Source of the DNA: Methanolinea sp.
GTDB taxonomy: Archaea; Halobacteriota; Methanomicrobia; Methanomicrobiales; Methanospirillaceae
Length of the DNA: 34,650 nt
NCBI GenBank assembly: GCA_029907345.1
Contig: JARYMB010000017.1
Coordinates: forward strand, 1-34,650
Reading direction: 5' to 3'
The notes beneath the pieces were generated by a model that ran no database searches, was not told the DNA's origin, and saw only the letters and a program-made list of their open reading frames with translations. Shown piece after piece: positions 6,702 through 15,123 of the stretch (the first letter of the stretch is position 1; each line of letters begins with the position of its first letter). Made by a program: the position numbers and the translations under genes.

Positions 6702-7610
6702 TCATTCAAGCCGCGCAAGATCATCTCTCGCAACAGAGAATACCTCGACCATGTGGTGGGGGTGATAACGCATCTTTGCCTCGCGGAGACCCGGCACACC
6801 CATGTCACTCTCGCGGTTTATGTAGATGTACCTGTTCTCGAGAAAACGAGCTGTCTCGGCATTGATGGCCTTGTAGATGCCCTCGCAGTCCGGAAGGCCT
6901 TTCTCGAAGTGAACGACGGCGGTTTCCCGGTTGAGCTCCTCGAAAATAGCGATGGCCCCGATCTTTTCCCCTACCCTGATTGCCAGGCCTTCAAGCCCGA
7001 GTTCGCAAAAATTCTCGATGGCAAAAAGGACGGCGTCTTTTTCAAAAGAGAGGAATGGATGCTCATTGCACTGCTTCCACTCGCACCACTCGTGTAAAAA
7101 CGTCCTGACATCCGTGAGATTACCGGGAGATATCTCTTCCACCGTATGGTGACACCGGTCAATGAACCTGTTCAGCTGCCTGCGAATTGAGAGATATTTT
7201 CCACCGGACAGGTGGGCGAGATCACGGGTCAGGTACACGTATTCCCAGTAATCCCTGTCGGGCAGGAGGGTAAGGTCAGGAAAGAGTGACCGTATCCAGG
7301 CGGTTGTCGGTTCATCCACCAGGACAAGCGGCCTCTCTCCCCCTTCGCGAACCGCAAGCTCGATAACGTCGAGGAGAACTTCCCGGTTCCTTGGTCCAAT
7401 CGGCGGTCGGAATGTCGTTGTCCCCTGGATAGTGCTGCTGATGATGAGACATCCCTTATGCTCGGCATACGTATAGTGGGCAAAATGGTTCCAGCAGACA
7501 ATGTTAGAGAAGAGGTTATCGCTGTGCTCGGGTGGGTACTGCGCGTAATAGCGGGAGAACACATCCCGATCATCCATTGTGACCGGCCGGAACCTGGAGA
7601 TTGTCAGCAT
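6702..7610 (-). CDS. DUF2156 / LPG-synthase C-terminal-like domain protein
   Basis: 302 aa, without membrane segments. I assign it to the phosphatidylglycerol lysyltransferase C-terminal-like (DUF2156) group, which has a double GNAT fold. Supporting segments are the N-terminal SDNLFSNIVCWNH, the middle RDYWEYVYLTRDLAHLSG with KYLSIRRQLNRF, and the C-terminal VHFEKGLPDCEGIYKAIN followed by INRESDMGVPGLREAK. In bacteria this domain moves amino acids from aminoacyl-tRNA to lipids; free-standing archaeal versions lack the flippase part and their substrate is unknown. It overlaps the upstream GNAT gene by 7 nt, which indicates co-transcription. Confidence 0.75.
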   Translation of the reverse strand: MLTISRFRPVTMDDRDVFSRYYAQYPPEHSDNLFSNIVCWNHFAHYTYAEHKGCLIISSTIQGTTTFRPPIGPRNREVLLDVIELAVREGGERPLVLVDEPTTAWIRSLFPDLTLLPDRDYWEYVYLTRDLAHLSGGKYLSIRRQLNRFIDRCHHTVEEISPGNLTDVRTFLHEWCEWKQCNEHPFLSFEKDAVLFAIENFCELGLEGLAIRVGEKIGAIAIFEELNRETAVVHFEKGLPDCEGIYKAINAETARFLENRYIYINRESDMGVPGLREAKMRYHPHHMVEVFSVARDDLARLE

Positions 7611-8104
7611 CCGGGCCCCTTCCCCCGGAACCGCATCGGGACGTGCCCCTCCATCGGTACAAAACCACTACCCGCATAAAAGTTCACGGTCCCGGGTTCA
7701 GCCACGAGCGCTATCCAGGTGATCCCCCGGGAGAAGCATTCCTCCACGAGTTTTTCGAGGAGCATCCTCCCGGCACCGCTTCCCCGGAATTCCGGCAGTA
7801 CGACAAGATCCTGGATGTATGCATCCGACACTCCATCCGATATTGCTCTCCCCATCCCAACCGTTTTTCCGCTCTCCCGGTGAATGGCGATGGCGAAGGC
7901 GAAACTAGCCCTCACGAGACGGGGGATCTCGGCGGGATCCCAGTCTTCCCTCCACCACCCCCCCGCCCGGTAGAGCGTTACCAGAGCGTTTGCATCCCAG
8001 TCCTTCACAATCATGACCGCGAACTCTTCACCTGAAGACATTGCTAAAAACAACCACTCCGCTTGTTGATTTTTCTCCTGCCCTGTTACACCCGGGTCAT
8101 GCAT
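7604..8104 (-). CDS. GNAT family N-acetyltransferase
   Basis: 166 aa from ATG 8104. The acetyl-CoA binding motif A is clear: YIQDLVVLPEFRGSGAGRML around residues 96-115, with R-G-S-G-A-G as the pyrophosphate loop. ALVAEPGTVNFYAGSGF later is the usual motif B with the Tyr-x-x-x-Gly-Phe end. The first about 21 residues are weakly supported; ATG 8041 (MSSGEEF) would give 145 aa and a more usual GNAT N-terminus. A TATA box at 8141-8150 favours 8104 with a short leader. It lies 59 nt after the MBL-fold gene and overlaps DUF2156. The substrate cannot be told. Confidence 0.85.
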   Translation of the reverse strand: MHDPGVTGQEKNQQAEWLFLAMSSGEEFAVMIVKDWDANALVTLYRAGGWWREDWDPAEIPRLVRASFAFAIAIHRESGKTVGMGRAISDGVSDAYIQDLVVLPEFRGSGAGRMLLEKLVEECFSRGITWIALVAEPGTVNFYAGSGFVPMEGHVPMRFRGKGPGC

Positions 8105-8140
8105 GTTCGCCGGCCTTTCCCTTGGAAAGTGGTGCCGGAA

Positions 8141-8150
8141 TTTTTAAAAT
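8141..8150 (-). promoter_or_regulatory. TATA box before the GNAT gene
   Basis: ATTTTAAAAA on the minus strand, centred about 40 nt upstream of ATG 8104. It suggests that the GNAT-DUF2156 pair has its own promoter besides read-through from the MBL-fold gene. Confidence 0.5.
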
Positions 8151-8163
8151 GCCTTCATTTCGT

Positions 8164-9009
8164 TTAGCGGTACTCACATTCCCACCCGGAACCTGTTTCC
8201 TCGACCTGAAATGCACGTGAAAATCTGCACCGGGCGGAAAAACCCGTGCAGTGACAGGGATGCATGCGCGTGACCCCCATCTCCGCGAGGGTCGAGACAG
8301 TCTTTTCGAGTCGGGTTGCCGGTGCCCCCGTGAGGTGAAAACCACCAATGATGTCGAGTACCCGGTCTTCCCCACAGACCTCGCGGGCATGCGCAACGAT
8401 ATTGCAGATCCCTGAGTGCGAGCATCCTGTGATGATAACGATCCCCTCCTCTCCCGCGTAAGCGAGTGCGGTGTCGTCAGGGAGCGTATCGGGGACGAGC
8501 CCCGCGGGGCCCCTTTTCATCCTCTTTCCGGACTGCACCATGTCCTCAAACCCGAACCGCCGGGGTATCTCCCCGAGGAAGACGAGATCCGAAAAGAGCC
8601 ATACAGGCTCTTTCGAGAGTTCCAGATCGAAGTGTTCCCGGCATTTCTCCTCCGGGAGCAACATCCCTGTTTCGGGCAGGTCACCTGTCTTCTTCGTCAG
8701 GAAGATTTCGGGATGGGCAACCAGCGTAGAGCGGTTTACTTGTTTCTTTCCAATCCGGGCCTCGGTCAATGCCATGATATAGGGGACAAGTCCCCAGGTA
8801 TGGTCCAGGTGCCCGTGAGAGAGGACGACGTAGCGGACATCGAGGATCTCTTCACCCATCCGGCGGGCGTTTTCGAGAAATGCAGAGGAATAGCCGAGGT
8901 CGAAGAGGACCCTGCCGCTCCCGGTCTCAATGAGGGCAGAAAAGGCCGGTTCTGCAAGAAAATAGTGGTCGATGAGGGTGGAATTGTCGACAAGGATCCG
9001 TAACCGCAT
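8164..9009 (-). CDS. MBL-fold hydrolase, 7,8-dihydropterin-6-methyl-4-(beta-D-ribofuranosyl)aminobenzene-phosphate synthase-like
   Basis: 281 aa. The zinc motif HGHLDH is at residues 65-70, with further metal-ligand candidates in TGCSHSGICNIV and GGFHL. The N-terminal LVDNSTLIDHYFLAEPAFSA and the C-terminal ending with HPCHCTG match the Methanocaldococcus MJ0301-type subgroup of metallo-beta-lactamase-fold proteins, annotated as acting in tetrahydromethanopterin biosynthesis. That activity is inferred from family knowledge only. It starts 6 nt after cmk, with GGGGTGA upstream of its ATG, so it is the apparent last gene of the ribosomal super-operon. Its product would make the C1 carrier used by Mtr, Mtd and Mer. 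Confidence 0.8.
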   Translation of the reverse strand: MRLRILVDNSTLIDHYFLAEPAFSALIETGSGRVLFDLGYSSAFLENARRMGEEILDVRYVVLSHGHLDHTWGLVPYIMALTEARIGKKQVNRSTLVAHPEIFLTKKTGDLPETGMLLPEEKCREHFDLELSKEPVWLFSDLVFLGEIPRRFGFEDMVQSGKRMKRGPAGLVPDTLPDDTALAYAGEEGIVIITGCSHSGICNIVAHAREVCGEDRVLDIIGGFHLTGAPATRLEKTVSTLAEMGVTRMHPCHCTGFSARCRFSRAFQVEETGSGWECEYR

Positions 9010-9015
9010 AGCCCT

Positions 9016-9567
9016 TCACCCCGTCTCCCCTCTCTTTCTCTCCTCAATAACCCTTATTGCCGTTTCAACGATTGCTGAGAGTTCTTCGACCCCGAATTTC
9101 TCGGAATTCAGGACAAGGTGATAGGGCGAAAGATCAAGGATATCGATGGAGTAGTAATCCCGGTACCGGCGGGCCTCGCAGGCCTCCCTCTCCTGGGTCA
9201 GGAGCAGGGCCGTCTCCCTGTCCCGTATCGTATCGCGGGAAAATATGCGTTCCACACGGCAGGTGAGGGGAGCCTGGAGCCATATTCTCAGGTCCGCGTT
9301 TCCAACGAACCACCCCGAGAGTCTCCCCTCGGCAATGATATCGTCCTCTCTTTCTGCGATCTCACGCTGCCTGATGTCGATCTCCCTGTCAATTGCCGGT
9401 TCGTTCTCTGCAATCCTGCCAAACTCCCGGAGATCCAGACTCCTCTCCCTTGCCATCTGCCTGAACACTTCCCCGGCTGATATCAACCTGTATCCACGGA
9501 TTTCTGCAAGGTGACGGGCAAGAGAGGTTGTTCCACTCCCGGGAAGCCCGCTCACCGTTATCCGCAT
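9016..9567 (-). CDS. cmk: Cytidylate kinase
   Basis: 183 aa from ATG 9567, which overlaps the upstream stop by one base (TGATG); the open frame extends further upstream but inside the DUF106 gene. The P-loop is GLPGSGTTS (residues 7-15) without the usual lysine, as is normal for archaeal Cmk. LISAGEVFRQMA, AEGRLSGW and the lid-like segment RVERIFSRDTIRDRE follow. It phosphorylates CMP and dCMP with ATP in the cytoplasm. The order secY-adkA-DUF106-cmk is widely conserved in Euryarchaeota. Confidence 0.93.
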   Translation of the reverse strand: MRITVSGLPGSGTTSLARHLAEIRGYRLISAGEVFRQMARERSLDLREFGRIAENEPAIDREIDIRQREIAEREDDIIAEGRLSGWFVGNADLRIWLQAPLTCRVERIFSRDTIRDRETALLLTQEREACEARRYRDYYSIDILDLSPYHLVLNSEKFGVEELSAIVETAIRVIEERKRGETG

Positions 9568-10160
9568 CAGATACCCCCGATATTGAGGGATTTCCGGATG
9601 ACCTGGCTGATCGTGAGTGAGCAGATCATGTACCAGAAAATCCATGCCGGGACCGGCCCGAGGACCGCATCGGAGAGCGTGTGCTGCCCGAAGAACGGCA
9701 TGACGATGGGTGCATGGGGGGTGACACCGAGTCGGAAAAGGAGCCAGAAGAAGATAGGGACAGTGATGATGAGGATGTACGCCATGGGGATGAACTGCTG
9801 CTGGGAGAGCTCGAGCTGCTCCTTCATCACGCGATCCCTCTTTGCGTCAAGTTTCTTGATTCTCTTTTCGTCCCCGGAAAGCTGGGCCTCGCGGTATTCT
9901 TTCTGGAAGACCTTCATCCGTTCCTGGACCTCGGTCATCCTCTCGTAATCGATCGTGTACTTCTGGATGATGGAGGAATAGAGAGCAGTGATAGCCGAGA
10001 GGATAACGATGAGGATGAAAAAGGGCATCATCTCCGCGAGCGGCCCAAGCACGCTATCAAGCCCCCGGCCGACACCCTCGCGCAGGGGTGCGATGCTGTA
10101 GGAAAATATCATCGCCATCGCGACCATGAGGGCGAGGATGCCCCCGAACCTGCTCTTCAT
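9567..10160 (-). CDS. DUF106 membrane protein, EMC3/TMCO1 (YidC/Oxa1-like) family
   Basis: 197 aa from ATG 10160, chosen because GGTGAGG stands five bases before it; a GTG at 10169 overlapping the adkA stop is an alternative. Membrane segments lie at about 6-26, 43-65, 123-145 and 169-190, with a charged coiled-coil hairpin between the second and third (about 67-122). This layout fits the archaeal DUF106 proteins, relatives of YidC, Get1 and EMC3 that insert membrane proteins. Its place next to secY and translational coupling to adkA and cmk agree with a role in membrane-protein biogenesis. Confidence 0.88.
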   Translation of the reverse strand: MKSRFGGILALMVAMAMIFSYSIAPLREGVGRGLDSVLGPLAEMMPFFILIVILSAITALYSSIIQKYTIDYERMTEVQERMKVFQKEYREAQLSGDEKRIKKLDAKRDRVMKEQLELSQQQFIPMAYILIITVPIFFWLLFRLGVTPHAPIVMPFFGQHTLSDAVLGPVPAWIFWYMICSLTISQVIRKSLNIGGI

Positions 10161-10165
10161 AAGCC

Positions 10166-10738
10166 TCACCGGAGCACGTCTGCCATCTCGCGCACCGCAA
10201 GGTCAAGGAGGTGGTCCGCGTTCGTGATGTATCTGATGGTACAGCCCGTGAGCATCGAGTAGGCAGCTGCAATCGCCCTATTGAAGGTCTGGTGGTCAGC
10301 GATTGCTCCAGAACCCTCGCGGTCCCTCGTCCGTGTCTCGTCAGAGAGCCTCCTCATGAGGATCTGGTCGGGGTCTGTTTCGACAAGGATGATGGTGTCA
10401 GGCATGAGCTCCCGGAGCACCCACTCGGGAAGGCCGGCAAGGAAACCCCGGGGTGTCTTGACCGATGCATGCGTATCGATGAGGAGGTTTCCCTCTTCCT
10501 GGGCCATGGCCCGCGCCGCTGCCTGCTGGAGCCTCTTTTGGGCATCGCCGGGGAGCTTTCTCATCTCATCCCGGTCCCGGACAAGACCCTGTGCTACGGC
10601 TGTCTCGAACATGTACGTCCCGAAATTGAGGGATTTGTAGGAGATCCCCTCCTCCTCCAGGAGTTTCAGGGCCCCGGTGACAACCGTTGTCTTCCCAACA
10701 CCGGGGACCCCTGTCACTATCACTCTCCTTCCTGTCAT
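10166..10738 (-). CDS. adkA: Adenylate kinase, archaeal type
   Basis: 190 aa from ATG 10738, preceded by GGAGTGA overlapping the secY stop; a GTG two codons earlier (10744) is possible. The P-loop GVPGVGKTT begins at residue 10. SLNFGTYMFE, the RLQQAAARAM region and DTHASVKTPRGFLAGLP mark the archaeal AdkA family, which differs from bacterial Adk and forms trimers. It interconverts 2 ADP and ATP plus AMP. It sits between secY and DUF106 with overlapping ends. Confidence 0.94.
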   Translation of the reverse strand: MTGRRVIVTGVPGVGKTTVVTGALKLLEEEGISYKSLNFGTYMFETAVAQGLVRDRDEMRKLPGDAQKRLQQAAARAMAQEEGNLLIDTHASVKTPRGFLAGLPEWVLRELMPDTIILVETDPDQILMRRLSDETRTRDREGSGAIADHQTFNRAIAAAYSMLTGCTIRYITNADHLLDLAVREMADVLR

Positions 10739-10740
10739 AC

Positions 10741-12174
10741 TCACTCCTTTCCGAAAAATGTCCGCATGAAGGGGTACATCTCCATGATCTGCTGGCTTGC
10801 GATTTCCTCGTATAACCTGTAGGTGATGGAGACGGTGAGCAGGAGGCCCGTCCCGCTCACTGATCCGATCACGCCGAAGAGATTGGCAAACACCGAGAGG
10901 ACGCCGATGAAGACCCCGCCTATCACGGTCACCCTGGGGATGTACCTGTCAAGGTATTTTTCGAGAACCTGCGGGTTTCTCCGGTACCCGGGAATCGACA
11001 TACCAGACATCTGTATCTGGCGTGCGACGTCCTTTGAGTCCATACCTGCCGTCTTGATCCAGAACAGGGCGAATATCGCGCCGCCGACCACCACGATCAG
11101 GATATCGATGCCCATCCGGAGGAGAACTTCCCACGGGGCATGACCAAGGTCATAGATCCACCACATCCAGTCATTGGGGCCGTTGATGGGAGCAAGGAAA
11201 TACATCAGCCCGCTGACCGGTGTTGCGCCCTGGAATGTCCCGAGGATCGTTATCCCCACGTTGTTCAGGAAGAGCCCGATCATCTGGATGTTTGCCTGGA
11301 GCACCCGGACGAGGATCATGGGAAGGACACTCGCATAGATGAGCTTGACGGGGAACCGTGCACGTGCGCCTCTTACCTGGGCATGTGCGAGAGGTATCTC
11401 GATACGGGTCGATTCCACGTACACGATGACGAGGAATATCCCTATGGTGGTGATGAATGCGATCAGGTCTGTCCCCATATACTGGAGGAAGTTTGCGTTA
11501 TCCAGTATAACCGCAACGATACGGGGGAAGAACCCGACGGGGTACTGATCATTGACCGGTGCCCAGTTGATGAAGCCGTTAATGATTGCCTGCGAGATAC
11601 CGGCTATGATGAAGAGGCCGACGCCCGATCCTATCCCCCACTTCGTGACCACCTCGTCCATGAAGACAATCAGGACACCACCGATGCATATCTGGATGAA
11701 GATGATGAGCGAGACCAGGAACAGGTTTCCGCCGAAGAACATGTCCGCAACGACAGGGTCCGGCAGGAGAAAACCTCCGACGAGGTTCGGGGCCGCCTCG
11801 ATGATGATCATCACGAAGATGAGGAGTTTCTGCAGGCCCATGTACTGGATCTGCCCGTGAAGTTCGCTCGTGTCGATATGGATCAGGTCTGCCCCCTTGA
11901 GGAGTTGCAGAACGATCGAGGCTGTCACGATGGGGCCGATACCCAGCTGCACGAGCGACCCGCTTGCCCCTGCAAGGAGTGCCCGCCAGTAGAAGAAGAT
12001 ATCCTGCGAGTTCGGATTAAGCCCGAAAAGGGGTATGTTGGTGAGGACAAAGTAGAGGATGAGGATCCCCGCTGTCCAGGCAAGCTTGTTCTTGAAGTGA
12101 ACGTGTCCCTCGGGGCCTTTTACCGTGGGCATCGCTGCAAGCAGCGGTTCCATTCGGTCCAGTAGTTCTCCCAT
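10741..12174 (-). CDS. secY: Protein translocase subunit SecY
   Basis: 477 aa from ATG 12174, preceded by GGTGAAAGA; the 14 codons upstream in the open frame belong to the L15-secY gap. It is the channel subunit of the SecYEG (Sec61-type) translocon. About ten membrane segments can be read, starting near residue 34 (AWTAGILILYFVLTNIPLFG) and ending near residue 460. The plug-like region SGSLVQLGIGP, the conserved IEIPLAHAQVRG (cytosolic loop that contacts the ribosome) and the C-terminal loop with GYRRNPQVLEKYLDRYI are visible. It lies 19 nt after L15, as in other archaeal spc operons. Confidence 0.97.
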   Translation of the reverse strand: MGELLDRMEPLLAAMPTVKGPEGHVHFKNKLAWTAGILILYFVLTNIPLFGLNPNSQDIFFYWRALLAGASGSLVQLGIGPIVTASIVLQLLKGADLIHIDTSELHGQIQYMGLQKLLIFVMIIIEAAPNLVGGFLLPDPVVADMFFGGNLFLVSLIIFIQICIGGVLIVFMDEVVTKWGIGSGVGLFIIAGISQAIINGFINWAPVNDQYPVGFFPRIVAVILDNANFLQYMGTDLIAFITTIGIFLVIVYVESTRIEIPLAHAQVRGARARFPVKLIYASVLPMILVRVLQANIQMIGLFLNNVGITILGTFQGATPVSGLMYFLAPINGPNDWMWWIYDLGHAPWEVLLRMGIDILIVVVGGAIFALFWIKTAGMDSKDVARQIQMSGMSIPGYRRNPQVLEKYLDRYIPRVTVIGGVFIGVLSVFANLFGVIGSVSGTGLLLTVSITYRLYEEIASQQIMEMYPFMRTFFGKE

Positions 12175-12193
12175 TCTTTCACCAAAGGGGGGA

Positions 12194-12619
12194 TCAGATA
12201 ACCAGGGCCTGGCCACCTATCGCTTCTATCTTTTCTTTTGCCTGTCCGGAGAACGCACGTGCCGTAACGCGCAGCTTCTCTGTGACCTTTCCGCTCCCAA
12301 GTATCTTATCGATGCCGATCTGGTCTGCAGATATGACAATGGCATCTCCGTCACGTGAAGCAAGACCTGCAGCAAGGAGCTCGTCGAGCATCTCCTGGAG
12401 TCTTCCTACGGAAATCGTCCTCATCCTGTCAGGTGTCGGGTTCACGAAGCCGTGCTTTCCGTTGTGCACTTCACCATAGACCCAGTAGTGGGAGAAGCGG
12501 TGGTCACGGTGACCTGCCCGGCCCCTGCCGCCACGGTTCCCCGCACCTCTCCTGTTCTTGTGTGTGCCTCCCCCGCATGTCCGGGAGCCCCGGTATTTCG
12601 ACCTCTTGTTGACTGGCAT
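12194..12619 (-). CDS. rpl15: Ribosomal protein L15 (uL15)
   Basis: 141 aa from ATG 12619, which follows GGTGAGGAAG overlapping the L30 stop. The glycine- and arginine-rich N-terminal loop that penetrates the 23S rRNA is clear (SRTCGGGTHKNRRGAGNRGG), followed by HYWVYGEVHNGKHGF and a globular C-terminal domain ending in ALVI. Length is usual for archaeal L15. It is coupled to L30 upstream and followed by secY. Confidence 0.96.
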   Translation of the reverse strand: MPVNKRSKYRGSRTCGGGTHKNRRGAGNRGGRGRAGHRDHRFSHYWVYGEVHNGKHGFVNPTPDRMRTISVGRLQEMLDELLAAGLASRDGDAIVISADQIGIDKILGSGKVTEKLRVTARAFSGQAKEKIEAIGGQALVI

Positions 12620-12624
12620 CTTCC

Positions 12625-13089
12625 TCACCTCATCTTGTAGAGGAGCTCGTTTATCTCCTTCCCGTAGTAGCCGAGGGCTCCCCCCTGCGGAAATGTCCTC
12701 TTGATCGTCCTGTATCCCTTCCGGGGCGGATGGAGCCGGAGCACCGGCTTGACACCGGGGATATCGGCAAGGCGGGCTTCCCCTGCAGCCAGAGCTGCTG
12801 CAAGATCCGCGATTCCCTGGTAGGACGAGTTCTCACGGACGTACTCGTCGGTGAGCGGGCGGTTACCCTCGATCCGTCCACGGGTCCGCAGGATCGTCTC
12901 GATCGTTTCTGCATCCACCTCTCCCCATGCCACGAAGTCCTTGACCTTCCGGATCATCCCCAGGTACTCGGGCGTATCAGGCACGAGGACACAGTGGTTG
13001 ATGTGATGGAGGCGGAGCATTTTAAGGGTGTCCCTGATGTCCCGCCGGGTGTTTACAACCCCTCTCACCTGCACGATCGCGTACATCAT
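12625..13089 (-). CDS. rpl30: Ribosomal protein L30 (uL30)
   Basis: 154 aa, the long archaeal/eukaryotic (L7-like) form; bacterial L30 has only about 60 residues. [20 protein letters not shown] at the N-terminus, then [16 protein letters not shown], are the family core; the C-terminal part with [18 protein letters not shown] is specific to archaea and eukaryotes. Tandem ATG codons at 13089 and 13086 overlap the S5 stop, with GGAGG six bases before the first. Confidence 0.95.
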   Translation of the reverse strand: MMYAIVQVRGVVNTRRDIRDTLKMLRLHHINHCVLVPDTPEYLGMIRKVKDFVAWGEVDAETIETILRTRGRIEGNRPLTDEYVRENSSYQGIADLAAALAAGEARLADIPGVKPVLRLHPPRKGYRTIKRTFPQGGALGYYGKEINELLYKMR

Positions 13090-13703
13090 CCCTCTCCTCC
13101 TGTCCGGATCATGTTCGTTGCCCTGAGGGCATTGAAGGTGGCCTTTGCAAAGTTAATGGTCGTCCTGGTCTGTCCCCTCGCAAATGTCCAGACGTCCCGG
13201 ATACCGGCTAGTTCAAGAACTTTCTTACTGATCTCACCGGTAACGAGCCCGATTCCCTGCGGGGCCGGCTTGAGGGTTACGCGGACACTGCCTGCAGCAC
13301 CCTCGACGACCATGGGAATCGAGTGCGCTGTGTTACAGCCGCATTCCCAGCTGCCACAGCCACGCCGGACCTTGATTAAATTAATCTTTGCATCAACGAT
13401 AGCTTTCTTGATCGCATCTCCCACCTGGGAGTCCTTTCCCTGGCCAAACCCTATGTACCCGTTCCTGTTCCCGACAACCACCACGGCGCGGAACTTGACA
13501 CGCCTGCCGGAGTCGGTCATGCGCTGTACCATGGTAATGTCCAGAACCTCGTCTTCGAGGTCGGGAAGGAAGAGATCCACGATCTCGGGTTCCTTGATGG
13601 GCCGGCCGCTCTCCAGGACCTGGTCGATGCTGGAGAACTCTCCCGCGGCCACCTTTTTCCCAAGGCCGGTCAGCGGGACCCATTCCACTTTCTCGTAGGC
13701 CAT
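13086..13703 (-). CDS. rps5: Ribosomal protein S5 (uS5)
   Basis: 205 aa. The N-terminal double-stranded RNA-binding domain ([19 protein letters not shown], residues about 69-87) and the C-terminal domain ([17 protein letters not shown]) are both complete. The internal segment [11 protein letters not shown] is typical of archaeal and eukaryotic S5. It starts one base after the L18 stop and overlaps L30 by four bases. It sits at the mRNA entry side of the 30S subunit. Confidence 0.96.
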   Translation of the reverse strand: MAYEKVEWVPLTGLGKKVAAGEFSSIDQVLESGRPIKEPEIVDLFLPDLEDEVLDITMVQRMTDSGRRVKFRAVVVVGNRNGYIGFGQGKDSQVGDAIKKAIVDAKINLIKVRRGCGSWECGCNTAHSIPMVVEGAAGSVRVTLKPAPQGIGLVTGEISKKVLELAGIRDVWTFARGQTRTTINFAKATFNALRATNMIRTGGEG

Positions 13704-13704
13704 A

Positions 13705-14232
13705 TTACTCCAGCTCCTTCATGATGGCGTCCATTGTCTGTTCAACGTTCTGTACAAGGTCACCGGCACGGTCGGGTGCATACGCCGCAATGTGAACGCC
13801 CTTCACCCTGTCGTCATCCGGCAGGATCTCCTCCCCGTGGGGAACATCAAGCCCTGCAGTCACCGCACCCTTCAGTGCGGCAAAGACCCGCGCCCCTTTC
13901 GTTGCCCTGTGGAGACCGATATCGAGGATCGCAGAGTCGAAACCTTCATTCTGGGCTTTCACTGCAAAGAGAACACCTGTAAGGAACGCTGCAGGCGTAC
14001 TCGACAGGGATCCCCTGTACCCGAACTTTTCCAGTTCGCTGGAGTGTGCGGTCACGCGTGTCAGGTCACCCTCTTTCTCCGCCTGGACGAGCTGGATGAT
14101 GATGTGGCGGTTCGTCCGGCGCACCACCATCCGGGGCTTACCGGAGACAACGAGTCTGGCCCGGCAATAGTAGTCTGTCTTGCCTTCCTTTCTTCTCCGG
14201 AAGGGGATGAAATAGCGTGGTCCGGTCGCCAT
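13705..14232 (-). CDS. rpl18: Ribosomal protein L18 (uL18)
   Basis: 175 aa from ATG 14232 ([20 protein letters not shown]), one base after the L19e stop. The open frame extends upstream to 14301, but that stretch is the end of L19e in another frame. The protein binds 5S r[23 protein letters not shown] and [17 protein letters not shown] are family blocks. The archaeal form is longer than the bacterial one (about 120 aa) because of a C-terminal extension. Confidence 0.95.
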   Translation of the reverse strand: MATGPRYFIPFRRRKEGKTDYYCRARLVVSGKPRMVVRRTNRHIIIQLVQAEKEGDLTRVTAHSSELEKFGYRGSLSSTPAAFLTGVLFAVKAQNEGFDSAILDIGLHRATKGARVFAALKGAVTAGLDVPHGEEILPDDDRVKGVHIAAYAPDRAGDLVQNVEQTMDAIMKELE

Positions 14233-14233
14233 C

Positions 14234-14686
14234 TTACCGTGCCCTCCCCATGATGATACCGAGGTGAGCCTTAAGGTGGCCCACGCTCCTGAACTGGCCA
14301 CCGGCTGCCTGCCGGTAGAGCAAACGATAGAGGCGCGGCTCTATCTCTCCTTTCTCGCGCAACTCTGCAAGGGTCTTCCGGAGTGCACGGATCTTCCGTA
14401 TCCATTGGCGTTTAGCGGGATTTCTTGCCCCTGCAGCCCCCTTGCGCCGACCGGGACCTCTGCAGTGCCCGTATGCTCTCTTGGCCATCAGTGCACGCGC
14501 TCTTCCCCTGCTGTTACCCCTGATCTGGCGGGCGACGATTGCACCCTCCCCAATAAGCTTCCTGATGTCCTCTCGCGATATGGCGTTCTGGATATCCGTG
14601 AGCCGGTCGGGGTCAAACCATATCCTGTTTATGCCGCACGAGAGCAGCTCTGCTGCTATCCGCTTCTGGGAGGAAAGGTCAGTCAT
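14234..14686 (-). CDS. rpl19e: Ribosomal protein L19e (eL19)
   Basis: 150 aa, the normal archaeal length; absent from bacteria. The N-terminal QKRIAAELLSCGINRIWFDP, the basic RQIRGNSRGRARALMAKRAY and the helical RKIRALRKTLAELREKGEIE are characteristic. The start overlaps the L32e stop by 8 nt, and the stop TAA is one base from the L18 start. Confidence 0.96.
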   Translation of the reverse strand: MTDLSSQKRIAAELLSCGINRIWFDPDRLTDIQNAISREDIRKLIGEGAIVARQIRGNSRGRARALMAKRAYGHCRGPGRRKGAAGARNPAKRQWIRKIRALRKTLAELREKGEIEPRLYRLLYRQAAGGQFRSVGHLKAHLGIIMGRAR

Positions 14687-15116
14687 CGCTCTCCTCCTCC
14701 TGTTCTTCGCTCATTGCAGATGCAGGTTCTTCGACCGGTTTTGCTTCCCGCGGGTTAAGGATCTTCAAACCCGCCTGGATAGCCTTCTCCTGAATGACTG
14801 TTCTTTTCTTTGCGCCGACGCCTGCAGCGATGCGGATGGCATCCCTTTCCGGGTCAAGCCCGTCGAGCTCGGCCGGAGTGTGGACCCTCACGTCACGGTA
14901 CCCGCTCGGGTGCAGGCCCCTTGCTGCAAGGGGACTTCCATATCCCGGTGTCGGGAGAGGGCCCTTGGCCTTCTTCTGGATCCGCTGCTTGTTGTGGAGT
15001 CCCCTCGGCTTTCGCCAGCTCTCCGAGAGCTGCTTCTTCTTGCCAAAACCATCGCGCTTGAACCGGGCGGACTTCGCTGCACGGACCCTGATTGCCCGAA
15101 TTGTATCTTCTGCCAT
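14679..15116 (-). CDS. rpl32e: Ribosomal protein L32e (eL32) with acidic tail
   Basis: 145 aa. The conserved core KRDGFGKKKQLSESWRKPRG, then GYGSPLAARGLHPSGYRDVRV, identifies the archaeal/eukaryotic eL32. The last about 20 residues, beginning near PVEEPASAM and ending EEQEEESDD, form an acidic tail that is unusual for an rRNA-binding protein. A GGGTGA ribosome binding site overlaps the L6 stop. It overlaps L19e by 8 nt. Confidence 0.95.
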   Translation of the reverse strand: MAEDTIRAIRVRAAKSARFKRDGFGKKKQLSESWRKPRGLHNKQRIQKKAKGPLPTPGYGSPLAARGLHPSGYRDVRVHTPAELDGLDPERDAIRIAAGVGAKKRTVIQEKAIQAGLKILNPREAKPVEEPASAMSEEQEEESDD

Positions 15117-15123
15117 TGTTCTT

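Noticed and set aside
11140-12165. 341-aa open frame on the plus strand opposite secY
   Set aside because: Its composition (Asp, His and Arg rich) is the shadow of a membrane-protein gene on the other strand; SecY is unmistakable.
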